Assembly: GCA_022844125.1 (NCBI GenBank)
Contig: JALHMI010000004.1
Span: 162,777 to 226,776, forward strand
Reading direction: 5' to 3'
Length of the DNA stretch: 64,000 bases
Origin: Pirellulales bacterium
GTDB lineage: Bacteria; Planctomycetota; Planctomycetia; Pirellulales; PALSA-1355
The first letter of the stretch is position 1, and the number at the start of each line of letters is the position of its first letter. The position numbers and the translations under genes are program-made. The notes under the pieces were generated by a model, which had not been told where the DNA came from, made no database searches, and saw nothing but the letters and a program-made list of their open reading frames with translations. Shown piece by piece: positions 46,909 through 54,884 of the stretch.

Positions 46909-47667
46909 CTACGTCTTAGCTGTTGACTGCCTGAGCCAGTCCTTGAATCGCGTAGAGCCAAGTCGACAGCTACCGATTGGAACAAGCGATTGTTCGTCCA
47001 ATCGCGCACCAAAGTAGCGGGCCTGCGTATCGGGGACGACCTGGCGCGGATCTTGAGTCGCGATCAGGAATTGGCGAACAATCTCGTCGAACCGGAACCG
47101 CTCTGGACCCGCCAATTCGACAAAGCCGTTTGCCGGTGTGGCGAGCGTTACGTCGACCAGCGCAGCCACCACCTCATCCGACACGATGGGCTGGAACGAC
47201 GCAGTGGGCGCGCGAACGGTTTGTCCCTCGCTGGGAAACTGGGCGATGATGCCACCGATGAACTCGAAGAACTGCGTCGCGCGGAGAATCGTATAGGCAA
47301 CTCCCGCCGACTGGATCAACTTCTCCTGAGCGACTTTCGCGCGCATGTAGCCGCTATCGGGTATGCGATCGACGCCGACGATGGATAGGGCAATGTGATG
47401 CCCAACGCCTGCGTCTGCTTCGGCGGCCAATAAATTCCGCGACGACTTTTCGAAGAACTCCAACACCGCTGTATCCTCGAAGGATGGGGAGTTCGTTACA
47501 TCGACAACGGCTTCGGCGCCCACCAGCACATCGACCAGTCCGGCCCCTGTTACGGCGTCGACCCCTGTCGAAGGGGACGCCGCCACCGCCTCGTGCCCGC
47601 GTTCGCGGAGCCGGGACACGAGCTTCTTGCCGATTCGTCCACTGCCACCCATGACAACAATCTTCAT
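46909..47667 (-). CDS. NmrA-like NAD(P)-binding SDR protein
   Basis: A 252-residue atypical short-chain dehydrogenase of the NmrA/NAD(P)H-binding group. The cofactor motif is VVMGGSGRIGKKLVSRL (residues 4-20). VVDVTNSPSFED, HIALSIVGVDRIPDSGYMRAKVAQEKLI (Tyr-x3-Lys type) and TILRATQFFEFI are characteristic. ATG 47667 has GGAGG upstream and overlaps the preceding gene's stop by 4 bases (ATGA). It may be a redox sensor or an oxidoreductase on a small molecule. It ends a five-gene - strand run. Confidence 0.85.
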   Translation of the reverse strand: MKIVVMGGSGRIGKKLVSRLRERGHEAVAASPSTGVDAVTGAGLVDVLVGAEAVVDVTNSPSFEDTAVLEFFEKSSRNLLAAEADAGVGHHIALSIVGVDRIPDSGYMRAKVAQEKLIQSAGVAYTILRATQFFEFIGGIIAQFPSEGQTVRAPTASFQPIVSDEVVAALVDVTLATPANGFVELAGPERFRFDEIVRQFLIATQDPRQVVPDTQARYFGARLDEQSLVPIGSCRLGSTRFKDWLRQSTAKT

Positions 47668-48632
47668 GACACACCTCCCATAACTCCAAGATTGTTGACT
47701 CCTGCGAGATCCGGAACTTCGACCAACCACTCCAATGGCCGTGGTTGAAATCCGAGTTCACGCTTTGCCTTGGCATTCGAGACGCCACGCATCCGAGTGC
47801 CATAGTACACCGCGTCGGCGCCGCTCGCTTTCAGAGCATCTTCGACGGACACGCGCGGCGGGGGCGGAGCACTCAGCCAATTGGCAAAAGCCGGGAGCCA
47901 CTGGCGCACAGCCAACGGTTGATCGTTCGCAATCAGATAAACCCCGGGATTGCCCCGCTCTGCCGCACCGACGGTGGCAATCGCCGCGTCCTCAATGTGT
48001 AACCACGACCAGACACCTTCGCCATTCCCGATCACGGGGAATTCTTGCCGCCGCACTTGGCCGGCAACGTCGCCATCGGGATTGAACCAGGTGCCCGGGC
48101 CATAAAAGAAGCCGTACCGCAGCGCGACTCCTTCTATATTGGCGGTGCCCAGCAGGCGACGTTCAATCTCTTGGACAACGCGGGCGTCGGCAGCAACCGC
48201 AGGCGAGGCATCCAACGCCAGAGGCGTTTCTTCATCCGCCAATCCCGGGCCAGGCGCTGCCCAAAAGGCGATCGACTGCCGCAAATAACGCCGTACACCG
48301 GCCACTTGCGCGGCCGCCAGTACGTTCGCGCCTCCCTCCAAGCGGAGTCGCGTGTTGAGCGCGGAGGCAGCAGTCATGGACTCGCGGGTATAGCTTCTGG
48401 GCAGGGCCGTGAGTTGTTCGATCACGACTTCCGGCCGCGTACGACGAACAACCGCCCCGATCGCATCCGCGTCGAACACGTCCGCGATCGCGGGTTCGAT
48501 GCCCCGCTCCATCAATGCCTGGGCTTTCTCGGTGGACCGGGTCAGTGCAACCAGGTCGTGTCCCCGAGCGAGCAATTCAGCAATCAGCGGACGACCGATC
48601 GCTCCTGTACCGCCAGCAATGAACACCTTCAT
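47664..48632 (-). CDS. NAD-dependent epimerase/dehydratase family protein
   Basis: A 322-residue extended SDR. The glycine motif is FIAGGTGAIGRPLIAELLARGH (positions 4-25, core GGTGAIG). Downstream motifs are RRYLRQSIAFW, a YGFFYGPGTWF block and a C-terminal GVSNAKAKRELGFQPRPLEW typical of the NAD-dependent epimerase family. The classical Tyr-x3-Lys is not evident. GGAGG lies 8 bases before ATG 48632. Its stop overlaps the next SDR start, so the two are coupled. Substrate unknown. Confidence 0.85.
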   Translation of the reverse strand: MKVFIAGGTGAIGRPLIAELLARGHDLVALTRSTEKAQALMERGIEPAIADVFDADAIGAVVRRTRPEVVIEQLTALPRSYTRESMTAASALNTRLRLEGGANVLAAAQVAGVRRYLRQSIAFWAAPGPGLADEETPLALDASPAVAADARVVQEIERRLLGTANIEGVALRYGFFYGPGTWFNPDGDVAGQVRRQEFPVIGNGEGVWSWLHIEDAAIATVGAAERGNPGVYLIANDQPLAVRQWLPAFANWLSAPPPPRVSVEDALKASGADAVYYGTRMRGVSNAKAKRELGFQPRPLEWLVEVPDLAGVNNLGVMGGVS

Positions 48633-48662
48633 CGATCATCCCTCCATTAAGTGATCGAACGC

Positions 48663-49385
48663 TTAGAATAACGTGTAGTTCGACAGGTCGATCGTCACCA
48701 AACTGAAATCCCAGTCCGGCCGTCCATCAGACTGACGGGCAAAGACGCGTCGACGTTGCGGCAACTTGAGGCCGTTCACGTCAACGTAGTCCGACAGGAA
48801 GTGCGCAGCCGGGGTGTTCGCCCACACGTCGACTTCGTAGTCGTGACGTCGCAACAGACCGTCCGGGCCGAAGTAAAAGCGCTGATCGCGCGAGTGCGAA
48901 TGGATGCCCTCCGGGAGGCGGACGGACAGACCACGCAGCATTTCGCCTTCATATGCGATCGACTCGATTTCACGTACCGCGTAGCCGGGCTCGGCGAACA
49001 CGAAGGGAAAGGAATGGTAGGTCCACATGGCATAGCCATTGAAATAAGCCAGGTTCAAAGGGTCCCAGGGAGCGTCATAGCTGCGGTCGAAAGCATCGCG
49101 GCCCTGGTCGCGCTGGGCGATGACGGCGCCCTGGCCGTCGGTGATGTCGATATGCTCCGGCGTCCAAGTCATGGTCCAATCGGGTTCGCCGAAGGGCGCC
49201 ACCCGTGTCCACTGCCGGCGAAATTCGCTTGTAGCCCGGCGGGGTGTCGGGATGATCTGTGCGCCCTTCAGGCCCCACAGCTTACCGCCGCTGATGATCG
49301 TCGAGGCGACGCCCTTGTACTCTCGCCAGCGGTCGCCACCGTGAGCGTCAAGCGCCTCCTTCAAGAGCGCGGGTTGGTTACTCAT
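48663..49385 (-). CDS. Unknown protein, possible LolA-like beta-sheet fold
   Basis: A 240-residue protein, not assigned to a named family. It starts LLKEALDAHGGDRWREYKGV, a pattern seen in LolA/LppX-like lipid-binding folds and outer-membrane sorting-like proteins, and continues with alternating beta strands (MTWTPEHIDITDGQG, LRRHDYEVDVWANTP, LKLPQRRRVFARQ). No signal peptide is seen with ATG 49385, which has GGAG about 7 bases upstream. It is third in the DUF417-cupin-unknown-SDR-SDR run. Confidence 0.6.
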   Translation of the reverse strand: MSNQPALLKEALDAHGGDRWREYKGVASTIISGGKLWGLKGAQIIPTPRRATSEFRRQWTRVAPFGEPDWTMTWTPEHIDITDGQGAVIAQRDQGRDAFDRSYDAPWDPLNLAYFNGYAMWTYHSFPFVFAEPGYAVREIESIAYEGEMLRGLSVRLPEGIHSHSRDQRFYFGPDGLLRRHDYEVDVWANTPAAHFLSDYVDVNGLKLPQRRRVFARQSDGRPDWDFSLVTIDLSNYTLF

Positions 49386-49461
49386 CGTACATCTCCGTGG
49401 TTCGCTTGACCGTTGCCCAAGGTTGCTTCGCTTGGGCAAACAATTGGTAGTGACTCTCGGC

Positions 49462-49923
49462 CTAATGGTCACCATGTTCCCACACCGTTACTTCCCTCAC
49501 ATCGCGAGGGTGTAGGATCACTACCAGCAGTCGGGTTCTCACTTTGGTGCTGGGATTACTGGCCACGCGGTGAACACAGCCGGTCGGTTCGTAGAACGTC
49601 TCTCCGGCCTTGTAGGTCTTGACTGGCTCGTCGTCGATCGCGTGTTCGTACTGGCCTTCCAGGACATAGCCGAACACCGGGCCGGCATGGCGGTGTCGAG
49701 TATCTTTCGCGCCGGGCTCGAAGGTCACTTCCAGCACGGTCGCGCCGGCGTCCTTCCCGTCGAGCTTCTCGACAATGTCGCGCCGAGAAAGCTCCATCAC
49801 TTTCACCAGGTCCTTGGCCGCATGTTGGGCCAAGGCCATTCCGCCGACGCCGATGGCGAAGCTGACGGCGATCAAAAAAGCATTCCGATGCGTGACAGCG
49901 AGGTACTTGGCGAACGGGCTCAT
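49462..49923 (-). CDS. Exported cupin-domain protein
   Basis: A 153-residue protein with a signal or anchor helix (residues 14-33, NAFLIAVSFAIGVGGMALAQ) and one cupin barrel. Motif 1 is around GAKDTRHRHAGPVFGYVLEG (residues 71-90; His-x-His and Glu), motif 2 around YEPTGCVHRVASNP (His). The metal set His, His, Glu, His is therefore present. Likely a small periplasmic metal-binding enzyme or sensor. It lies 38 bases after the DUF417 gene in the same operon. Confidence 0.82.
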   Translation of the reverse strand: MSPFAKYLAVTHRNAFLIAVSFAIGVGGMALAQHAAKDLVKVMELSRRDIVEKLDGKDAGATVLEVTFEPGAKDTRHRHAGPVFGYVLEGQYEHAIDDEPVKTYKAGETFYEPTGCVHRVASNPSTKVRTRLLVVILHPRDVREVTVWEHGDH

Positions 49924-49961
49924 GTCATTCTCCTTTTATGAGTTCAAGTCGTGGCCGGAAA

Positions 49962-50516
49962 TCAATTGTGGTGTTGCTGCTCGGACGCGTCGGTCGTCAG
50001 GGCGCTCAGGTCCTGACCGCAGAGCCAGACAGCAGCGCCCAACAACACCAAGTCCTTGACGAGAAACTGGCCCGGCACGACCGACAGCGCCGGAAAGCCA
50101 CCAGCCGACGCCTCCCAGACGCCCGGCGTCGTGAGCAGGAAACTCAAGGTGGTCGCGAACATGCCGGCAGCCGCTGCGCTACCCAAGAGCGCGGCGCGGG
50201 CGGATAGCGGCCGAGCGGCAATCATCAGGGCAACGGCGATTTCGGTGACGCCCAGCAATGCCGAGAAACTTCGAATGCTGAACACCGAATAGGCCCAGCT
50301 CATCAGCGGGCTGTTGGCAACAAAGGCCGAGATTCCCTCGGCCTCGTAGCCTGTGAATTTCATGCCGCCGATCCAAACCAGCACCAGGACCAGGCTGTAG
50401 CGGACGGCCTGTCGCCCCAAGGCTTCCAGCCCGTGCGCCAAGTGCAAGCCAACGGGGCCGGTCCGTCGGTCCAGGTGCTGCTTGTTGATCGTCCGGTCGA
50501 GTGTAGTTGCTGACAT
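49962..50516 (-). CDS. DUF417 (YkgB/RclC-like) membrane protein
   Basis: A 184-residue inner-membrane protein with four hydrophobic helices. Family blocks: YSLVLVLVWIGGMKFTGYEAEGI (split over helix 1), VANSPLMSWAYSVFS, GVTEIAVALMIA, TTLSFLLTTPGVWE and GQFLVKDLVLLGAAVWL. E. coli RclC/YkgB belongs to the family and is linked to reactive-chlorine stress, which hints at a stress role here. It is first in the five-gene - strand operon, transcribed away from the sigma-factor gene. Confidence 0.88.
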   Translation of the reverse strand: MSATTLDRTINKQHLDRRTGPVGLHLAHGLEALGRQAVRYSLVLVLVWIGGMKFTGYEAEGISAFVANSPLMSWAYSVFSIRSFSALLGVTEIAVALMIAARPLSARAALLGSAAAAGMFATTLSFLLTTPGVWEASAGGFPALSVVPGQFLVKDLVLLGAAVWLCGQDLSALTTDASEQQHHN

Positions 50517-50953
50517 GGAAATGCCCTTTCGTGAATCGAATCTTCGCGGTTCATGCCTAACGGCTCGGAGTGAGCCGCCGTCACCCCACGGACGCGGCGT
50601 CGCGGGGATTCTTACCCTTCGGACGGCAATTTTTGCGATGGCACGACCAGCTTTCCAATCAGCACTTGCACAATCTCCCCGAAGCTGATTGCGTGTTTCG
50701 CTGCGCAGGGTCGTGATGCCGCGGTCCGACCGTGATTGGGCTTCAGCTCGACTGCCCTGTTAGCCGTATTGGGACCGAAGTAAGACTTCGCCCGAAACGG
50801 CGTCAAAGCAACGAATGAGCGGTGGAGGCGTCGGTTGAGATGGGTCAATTGACCCCATTTCAGGACCGCACCCCCATGTTGCCAAACGTCCAGTCAGGGT
50901 TGGTATATTGCACGCTTTCATCGACATGACCACTCTTGCGGACGTGGCGGAAG
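50517..50953. other. Divergent intergenic region between DUF417 operon and sigma factor
   Basis: 437 bases that must hold two divergent promoters. It contains a perfect 14-bp palindrome (50842-50855) and an A/T-rich TTGGTATATTGCAC (around 50899-50912) that may be the sigma-gene -10 region. Short open frames on both strands have no recognisable product. Confidence 0.4.
50842..50855. promoter_or_regulatory. 14-bp perfect palindrome upstream of sigma factor
   Basis: GGGTCAATTGACCC, a perfect dyad about 100 bases before the sigma-factor start and about 325 bases before the divergent DUF417 operon. It could be a regulator site; no matching regulator is assigned. Confidence 0.35.
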
Positions 50954-51571
50954 ATGGGGCCTCAGCGTAATGACGGCGACTGGAGAGCCGACCTCACCTC
51001 GGCGGAGGCGCCGCTGCGCGACGACGCGCTGCGTGACTTGCAGGACATGCTCTACCGGGGATTGGCCAAGAGCTTGTCGAAGGGGGGCCGGGTAGATAAC
51101 GCGTTCCTGGAGGACATCGTGCAGGAGTCGTCGCTGAAGATTCTGGACAAACTGCACGACTTTGAAGGCAGAAGCAAATTTCGGACCTGGGCAGTAACGA
51201 TCGCGGTGCGCACAGCCGTCAGCAAGATGCGCACGCGGGAGTGGCACAACGTGTCACTGGAAAGCGCAACCAGCAATGCCCAATTCGATCCGCAGATCGC
51301 CTGCGATGTCGCCGAAACGATCGAACAGACGAACGGCCGATTGGAACTGCTGCGTAAGCTCAAGGAATTGATTGACACCGAATTGACGGAGCGACAATGG
51401 ACCGCGCTGACCGCGGAGCTCAGCGGGATGCCGCTACCTCAGATCGCCGAAAAACTCGGCAGCAATACCAACTCGCTGTATAAGCTATTGCACGATGCGA
51501 GAAAGAGACTGCGGCGCGGCCTGGAAGCGGCCGGCTTTACGATCGACGATGTCCGCGAGGCGTGGGCATAA
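50954..51571 (+). CDS. Sigma-70 family RNA polymerase sigma factor (ECF-like)
   Basis: A 205-residue sigma factor. Region 2 is at about residues 45-100 (LEDIVQESSLKILDKLHDFEGRSKFRTW in pieces, then TIAVRTAVSKMRTRE). Region 4 is near 135-195 (LTERQWTALTAELSGMPLPQIAEKLG, NTNSLYKLLHDARKRLRR). ATG 50954 is preferred; an in-frame TTG at 50936 adds six residues. A small Cys/His protein starts 9 bases after its stop, resembling sigma/anti-sigma pairs. Confidence 0.88.
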   Translation: MGPQRNDGDWRADLTSAEAPLRDDALRDLQDMLYRGLAKSLSKGGRVDNAFLEDIVQESSLKILDKLHDFEGRSKFRTWAVTIAVRTAVSKMRTREWHNVSLESATSNAQFDPQIACDVAETIEQTNGRLELLRKLKELIDTELTERQWTALTAELSGMPLPQIAEKLGSNTNSLYKLLHDARKRLRRGLEAAGFTIDDVREAWA

Positions 51572-51580
51572 GGCGGAATT

Positions 51581-51820
51581 ATGGCGTTAACACCTGAACA
51601 AGTCGGCCGGCTGCTGAAGATGCTTCGGCAGACGCAAGACGTGGAACTGACCTGCCCAGAGTGCGTTGATGAGCTGGACAAGTACGCTCAGAGGATTCTC
51701 GACGGTTCGCCGATCGACGGGGCGCTTGACCGCGTACGTGAGCATCTCGAAGCATGCGCCTTTTGCGACGAAGAGTTCAAGCTGGTTCTTGCCACCCTTG
51801 ATGCACTCGAAGGATCGTAA
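51581..51820 (+). CDS. Small zinc-finger protein, putative anti-sigma factor
   Basis: A 79-residue soluble protein with Cys25-x2-Cys28 (LTCPECVDEL) and a C-terminal HLEACAFCDEEF motif, i.e. the His-x3-Cys-x2-Cys of zinc-binding anti-sigma domains. It directly follows the sigma-factor gene (9 bases). No membrane segment, so a cytoplasmic partner is expected. The role is inferred from motif and position. Confidence 0.65.
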   Translation: MALTPEQVGRLLKMLRQTQDVELTCPECVDELDKYAQRILDGSPIDGALDRVREHLEACAFCDEEFKLVLATLDALEGS

Positions 51821-52019
51821 GGCTTGCTGTGCGGTATTGGTCGGCCGAGAGAAAAAGGTACGCCGATCGCCTGACGATTAACTGCCGCGACCGTATTGAA
51901 CCGCTCTAAGTATTTCGAGCAAACGCCTTTAGGGCACGAGTCGAAGAAAACCCTCAGCTCCGAGTGACGAATTTGAACCGCTTGCCAGCACAGCGCAACT
52001 TGTTTGGTGGAAATGAAAA

Positions 52020-52049
52020 AGCCCTTTGACGAAGACCCGTCAAAGGGCT
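52020..52049 (-). terminator. Intrinsic terminator downstream of merR
   Basis: A 12-bp perfect stem (AGCCCTTTGACG / CGTCAAAGGGCT) with a 6-base loop. On the - strand it is followed by TTTTTCATTT, a proper U-tract, so it terminates leftward transcription from merR (stop at 52205). On + no T-run follows. Confidence 0.75.
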
Positions 52050-52065
52050 CTCACTCGAAGTAAGA

Positions 52066-52095
52066 TCGGGGCGACAAGACGGCTATTGAACTTTT
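52066..52095. repeat. 30-bp direct repeat, copy 2
   Basis: Begins TCGGGGCGACAAGACGGCTA and ends TATTGAACTTTT. One difference (A for G at the twelfth base) from the copy at 46643-46672, same orientation, 5.4 kb apart. Confidence 0.6.
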
Positions 52096-52204
52096 CCTGG
52101 CCGGAATCCGGGGCTGGGAAGCAGGAGTACGGCGGCGGGTGGATGACGGAAAGCCTTTCCCAGAATGACCTTACTTCTGTTATCGCTCGACAGGTCGGTG
52201 GTCG

Positions 52205-52621
52205 TCACTTGGCCTCCGACGTTTCTCGCAACGTCTCGATGACGTGGCAGCAGTCGACCTGCTCCGTATCTTTGCATTTCTCCAGTGACGCCTTCAGCAC
52301 TCGCTGAACATGGCGCAAGTCCTTTAGCCGTTGATCCACTTCAGCCAGCCGATTTTCGATGCGCGACTGCACTTCTCGACAAGATGCAGCCGTGTTACTC
52401 GGCGTTGAAAGAAGCGCCTTCACGTCATCCAGCGTGAAACCGATGGCCTGCGCTGCCCGGATGAACTTCAGCTTGCGGAGTGACTCCTCGCTGTAGAGCC
52501 GATAGTTGCCCGCACTGCGGTCTTCCGGCTCGACCAGTCCCACCCGCTCGTAGTAACGAACCGTCGTGGTGGGAATGTCGGCTGCGTGCGCCAGTTGGCT
52601 GATGGTGTACTGCTTGCTCAT
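52205..52621 (-). CDS. merR: MerR family Hg(II)-responsive regulator (copy 1)
   Basis: A 138-residue MerR-type activator. N-terminal winged helix: YTISQLAHAADIPTTTVRYYERVGLV, then NYRLYSEESLRKLKFIRAA. The metal-binding cysteines are Cys81, Cys116 and Cys125, spaced 35 and 9 residues apart as in Tn501 MerR (82, 117, 126), which supports Hg(II) sensing. It is divergent from the MerT-fusion gene, with a MerR-type promoter between them (52699-52730), and a strong terminator follows. Confidence 0.88.
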   Translation of the reverse strand: MSKQYTISQLAHAADIPTTTVRYYERVGLVEPEDRSAGNYRLYSEESLRKLKFIRAAQAIGFTLDDVKALLSTPSNTAASCREVQSRIENRLAEVDQRLKDLRHVQRVLKASLEKCKDTEQVDCCHVIETLRETSEAK

Positions 52622-52698
52622 CCTCTTCGCTTAACTCCCTGAAATTACAGGCGTTGCGATCATCGCGCGGGAATATTCAAGAATCCCGTTAATCGGCC

Positions 52699-52730
52699 TT
52701 GACCTTGCACTCAAGTATAAGGTCGATAAT
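52699..52730 (+). promoter_or_regulatory. MerR-type promoter/operator for the mer transport genes
   Basis: -35 TTGACC (52699-52704), 20-base spacer and -10 GATAAT (52725-52730). The spacer is framed by the dyad GACCTT (52701-52706) / AAGGTC (52719-52724). Overlong spacers with a central dyad are the hallmark of MerR-family promoters. The dyad resembles the ACCTT-N-AAGGT sites of CueR-like regulators more than the classic mer GTAC site. Confidence 0.7.
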
Positions 52731-52777
52731 ACAGGAAAGGAACCCGATAGGCAATTCAAATTCAGGGGAAAGACACC

Positions 52778-54238
52778 ATGCCAGTTGGAGCGACAACCCA
52801 AACAAGCTTGGTCTGCCCCTCGTGCGGAACCAAGGGAAAACGTGTCGGTCTGGCCACGTTGCGGGCCTTGCTGAAGGAAGAGTTCGCACACGATTTTAGC
52901 GGCGGCGACACGGGCTGGCGATTTTGCGACTCGCAGGAGTGCGATGTCGTCTACTTTTCCGAGACCAGCGACCGCACCTTCCTGAAGTCTCACTTGCAGG
53001 TGGCTGTCGGCGTCAAGGAGAAGGCTGGAGACCGGCCGCTTTGCTACTGCTTCGGCCACTCCGTCGCCAGCATCAAAGAGGAACTGCGCACCAAGGGCCG
53101 CTGTGACGCTTTAGCGGACATCCGGGCGAAGATGAAAGACCCCGGTTGCCGTTGTGAAACCGAGAATCCTTCCGGGGCGTGTTGCCTCGGGAGTGTCACC
53201 AAAGGCATTCAGATCGCCCAGGAGGAATTGGGAATGACAACCGCTTCAACAGAAACAGCGCTCGTGCAGACCGCAGGAGACCTTCCGTCGAGTGCGGCCT
53301 CTTCTCGGCCGTCCACCGGTCGCGGCGAGAAGGTCGCCAAGATCGGCACCGTCGTCTCGGCAATCATGGCATCGGCCTGCTGCTGGTTACCGCTGACGTT
53401 GCTGGCGGTCGGCGTTTCCGGTGTCGGAATCGCCGCCACACTCGAAACGTATCGGCCGCTGTTCATCGTCGTGACGTTCAGCTTCCTGGCGGCGGCGTTT
53501 TACTTCACCTACCGGCCGAAGAAGGCGGCTTCCGAAGCGGGACACGGTTGTTGTTCCCCGGAGCCGACCGCCGGAGGGAACGCGGAAGCCGATTGCTGCG
53601 CCCCCGCCAAAAAGGGTCGCTTCAGCATGATGGCGATGAACAAGGTCATGCTCTGGGGCGTGACGGTTCTGGCCGTCGCCTTTCTGCTGTTCCCGCACTA
53701 CGTCGGAGCGCTCCTCGGGACTGGAGGCGGCCACACCGCAGTCGTGACGCCGGACATGAACCGGGCCGTCCTGCAAATTGAGGGGATGACCTGCCAGGGA
53801 TGCGAAGCGGTGGCAGACAAGGCGATCCGCACCGTGCCCGGCGTGCTCGCCGTCGAGGTCAGCTACGAGAAGAGGGAGGCGGCCGTCGGCGTCGATGAGT
53901 CTCGCGATATTCCGCGTGATGAGATTTTGGCCGCTCTTGCGAAGGTCGGCTATCAAGGCCGCTTCGTGCAGGCACACCCTGGTTCGGACAAAACGACCGG
54001 GGAGCAGACCTCGCTCTCGACGGTCACCTTGAGCATATCGGGCATGACCTGCCCGGCCTGTGCCGTCTCGGTGCAGTCGGCCCTGACGAAGCTCCCCGGC
54101 GTTCGGTCCGCCCATGTCGATGCTAAGACCGGTGAAACCCTCGTGCAATTCGACGCCGACCAGGTGCAGCCCGAAGACCTGGCCAAGGCTGTGACCAATG
54201 TCGGGTTTGAGAGCAGCGTGAAGAAAGATGAGAACTGA
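52778..54238 (+). CDS. CopZ-domain / MerT / double-HMA fusion mercuric transport protein
   Basis: A 486-residue multidomain protein. Residues 10-140 are a Cys-rich CopZ-N-terminal-like domain (Cys13, 16, 50, 55, 89, 91, 124, 126), the type that binds Zn and [2Fe-2S] in Archaeoglobus CopZ. Residues 185-245 are a MerT-like membrane part with the vicinal Cys pair CCWLP (201-202) and the YRPLFI motif. A loop with two CC pairs (258-259, 273-274) and a further helix (290-312) follow. HMA domains come at about 330-395 (GMTCQGC) and 415-485 (GMTCPAC), equivalent to two MerP units. It should import Hg(II) and hand it to cytosolic thiols. It is the first gene after the divergent MerR promoter. Confidence 0.85.
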   Translation: MPVGATTQTSLVCPSCGTKGKRVGLATLRALLKEEFAHDFSGGDTGWRFCDSQECDVVYFSETSDRTFLKSHLQVAVGVKEKAGDRPLCYCFGHSVASIKEELRTKGRCDALADIRAKMKDPGCRCETENPSGACCLGSVTKGIQIAQEELGMTTASTETALVQTAGDLPSSAASSRPSTGRGEKVAKIGTVVSAIMASACCWLPLTLLAVGVSGVGIAATLETYRPLFIVVTFSFLAAAFYFTYRPKKAASEAGHGCCSPEPTAGGNAEADCCAPAKKGRFSMMAMNKVMLWGVTVLAVAFLLFPHYVGALLGTGGGHTAVVTPDMNRAVLQIEGMTCQGCEAVADKAIRTVPGVLAVEVSYEKREAAVGVDESRDIPRDEILAALAKVGYQGRFVQAHPGSDKTTGEQTSLSTVTLSISGMTCPACAVSVQSALTKLPGVRSAHVDAKTGETLVQFDADQVQPEDLAKAVTNVGFESSVKKDEN

Positions 54239-54278
54239 CAAACTTACTTTTCCTGAACTCCAGAAAGGAAAGTTTCGC

Positions 54279-54884
54279 ATGATCCGAGAGAATGGAATCT
54301 TCAGCCTCGTTATCGTTGCGGCCATCGTCTGCATGTCCGCAGTTCTTCACGCGGACGAGAAGCCGGCGACCGTCACCTACTCGATCGGTATCAAGGGGAT
54401 GACCTGCGAAAGGTGTGTCGCCTCCGTCCAGAAGGAACTGACGGCCATCCCCGGTGTCGTGAAGGTACAGGTGGATGACAAGGCAGGCCACGCCTGGGTC
54501 ACTGTCGAAGCGCCGCAGCAACCCCGCTCGACGGCGAAGCCCCGACGGATCAGCGCTGAACTCGCCGCCGCCGTCACACGGGCCGGTGCCAATCACGGTG
54601 ATGGGTTCTCGCCGACTGTGAATTACGTCCTGACCGTTCAGGGTATGACCTGCGAAGCGTGTTCCCGGCACATTCAAGCGGTTCTTGCGAAGGTGCCCGG
54701 CGTGGCGGCAGCATCGGTGAGCTACGAGGGCGGATATGCGGTGATCACTCCATCGGTCAAGACAGGTCCGAACGCCAAGAATCTTGTGAGTGCCGTTGAG
54801 CAGGCAGGGTACAAGGCTGTCGTGCATACTGGACCGGATGAGCGGCACGACCGGGCCAACCGTGGAAGCGAAGGTTCGAGATGA
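54279..54884 (+). CDS. Secreted double-HMA metal-binding protein (MerP-like)
   Basis: A 201-residue exported protein. Signal peptide residues 7-26 (IFSLVIVAAIVCMSAVLHAD). Two HMA ferredoxin-like domains carry GMTCERC (40-46) and GMTCEAC (122-128), so it is a tandem MerP, the periplasmic Hg(II) carrier. A linker of about 20 residues (Pro/Arg-rich) separates the domains. ATG 54279 has AAAGGAA upstream and lies 40 bases after the MerT fusion. Its stop overlaps the next start (ATGA at 54881). Confidence 0.85.
   Translation: MIRENGIFSLVIVAAIVCMSAVLHADEKPATVTYSIGIKGMTCERCVASVQKELTAIPGVVKVQVDDKAGHAWVTVEAPQQPRSTAKPRRISAELAAAVTRAGANHGDGFSPTVNYVLTVQGMTCEACSRHIQAVLAKVPGVAAASVSYEGGYAVITPSVKTGPNAKNLVSAVEQAGYKAVVHTGPDERHDRANRGSEGSR

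Larger units (their letters stand above)
51821..52204. other. Intergenic region with terminator and repeat copy
   Basis: 384 bases between the zinc-finger gene and the end of the first merR. It holds a strong hairpin (52020-52049) and the second copy of the 30-bp repeat (52066-52095). 51821-52019 shows nothing recognisable. The repeat lies 110 bases before the end of merR and may mark the left edge of the mercury island. Confidence 0.5.

Noticed and set aside
48649..48664. Imperfect palindrome AAGTGATCGAACGCTT as an operator
   Set aside because: Two mismatched pairs and overlap with a gene end inside a tightly packed operon make chance likely.
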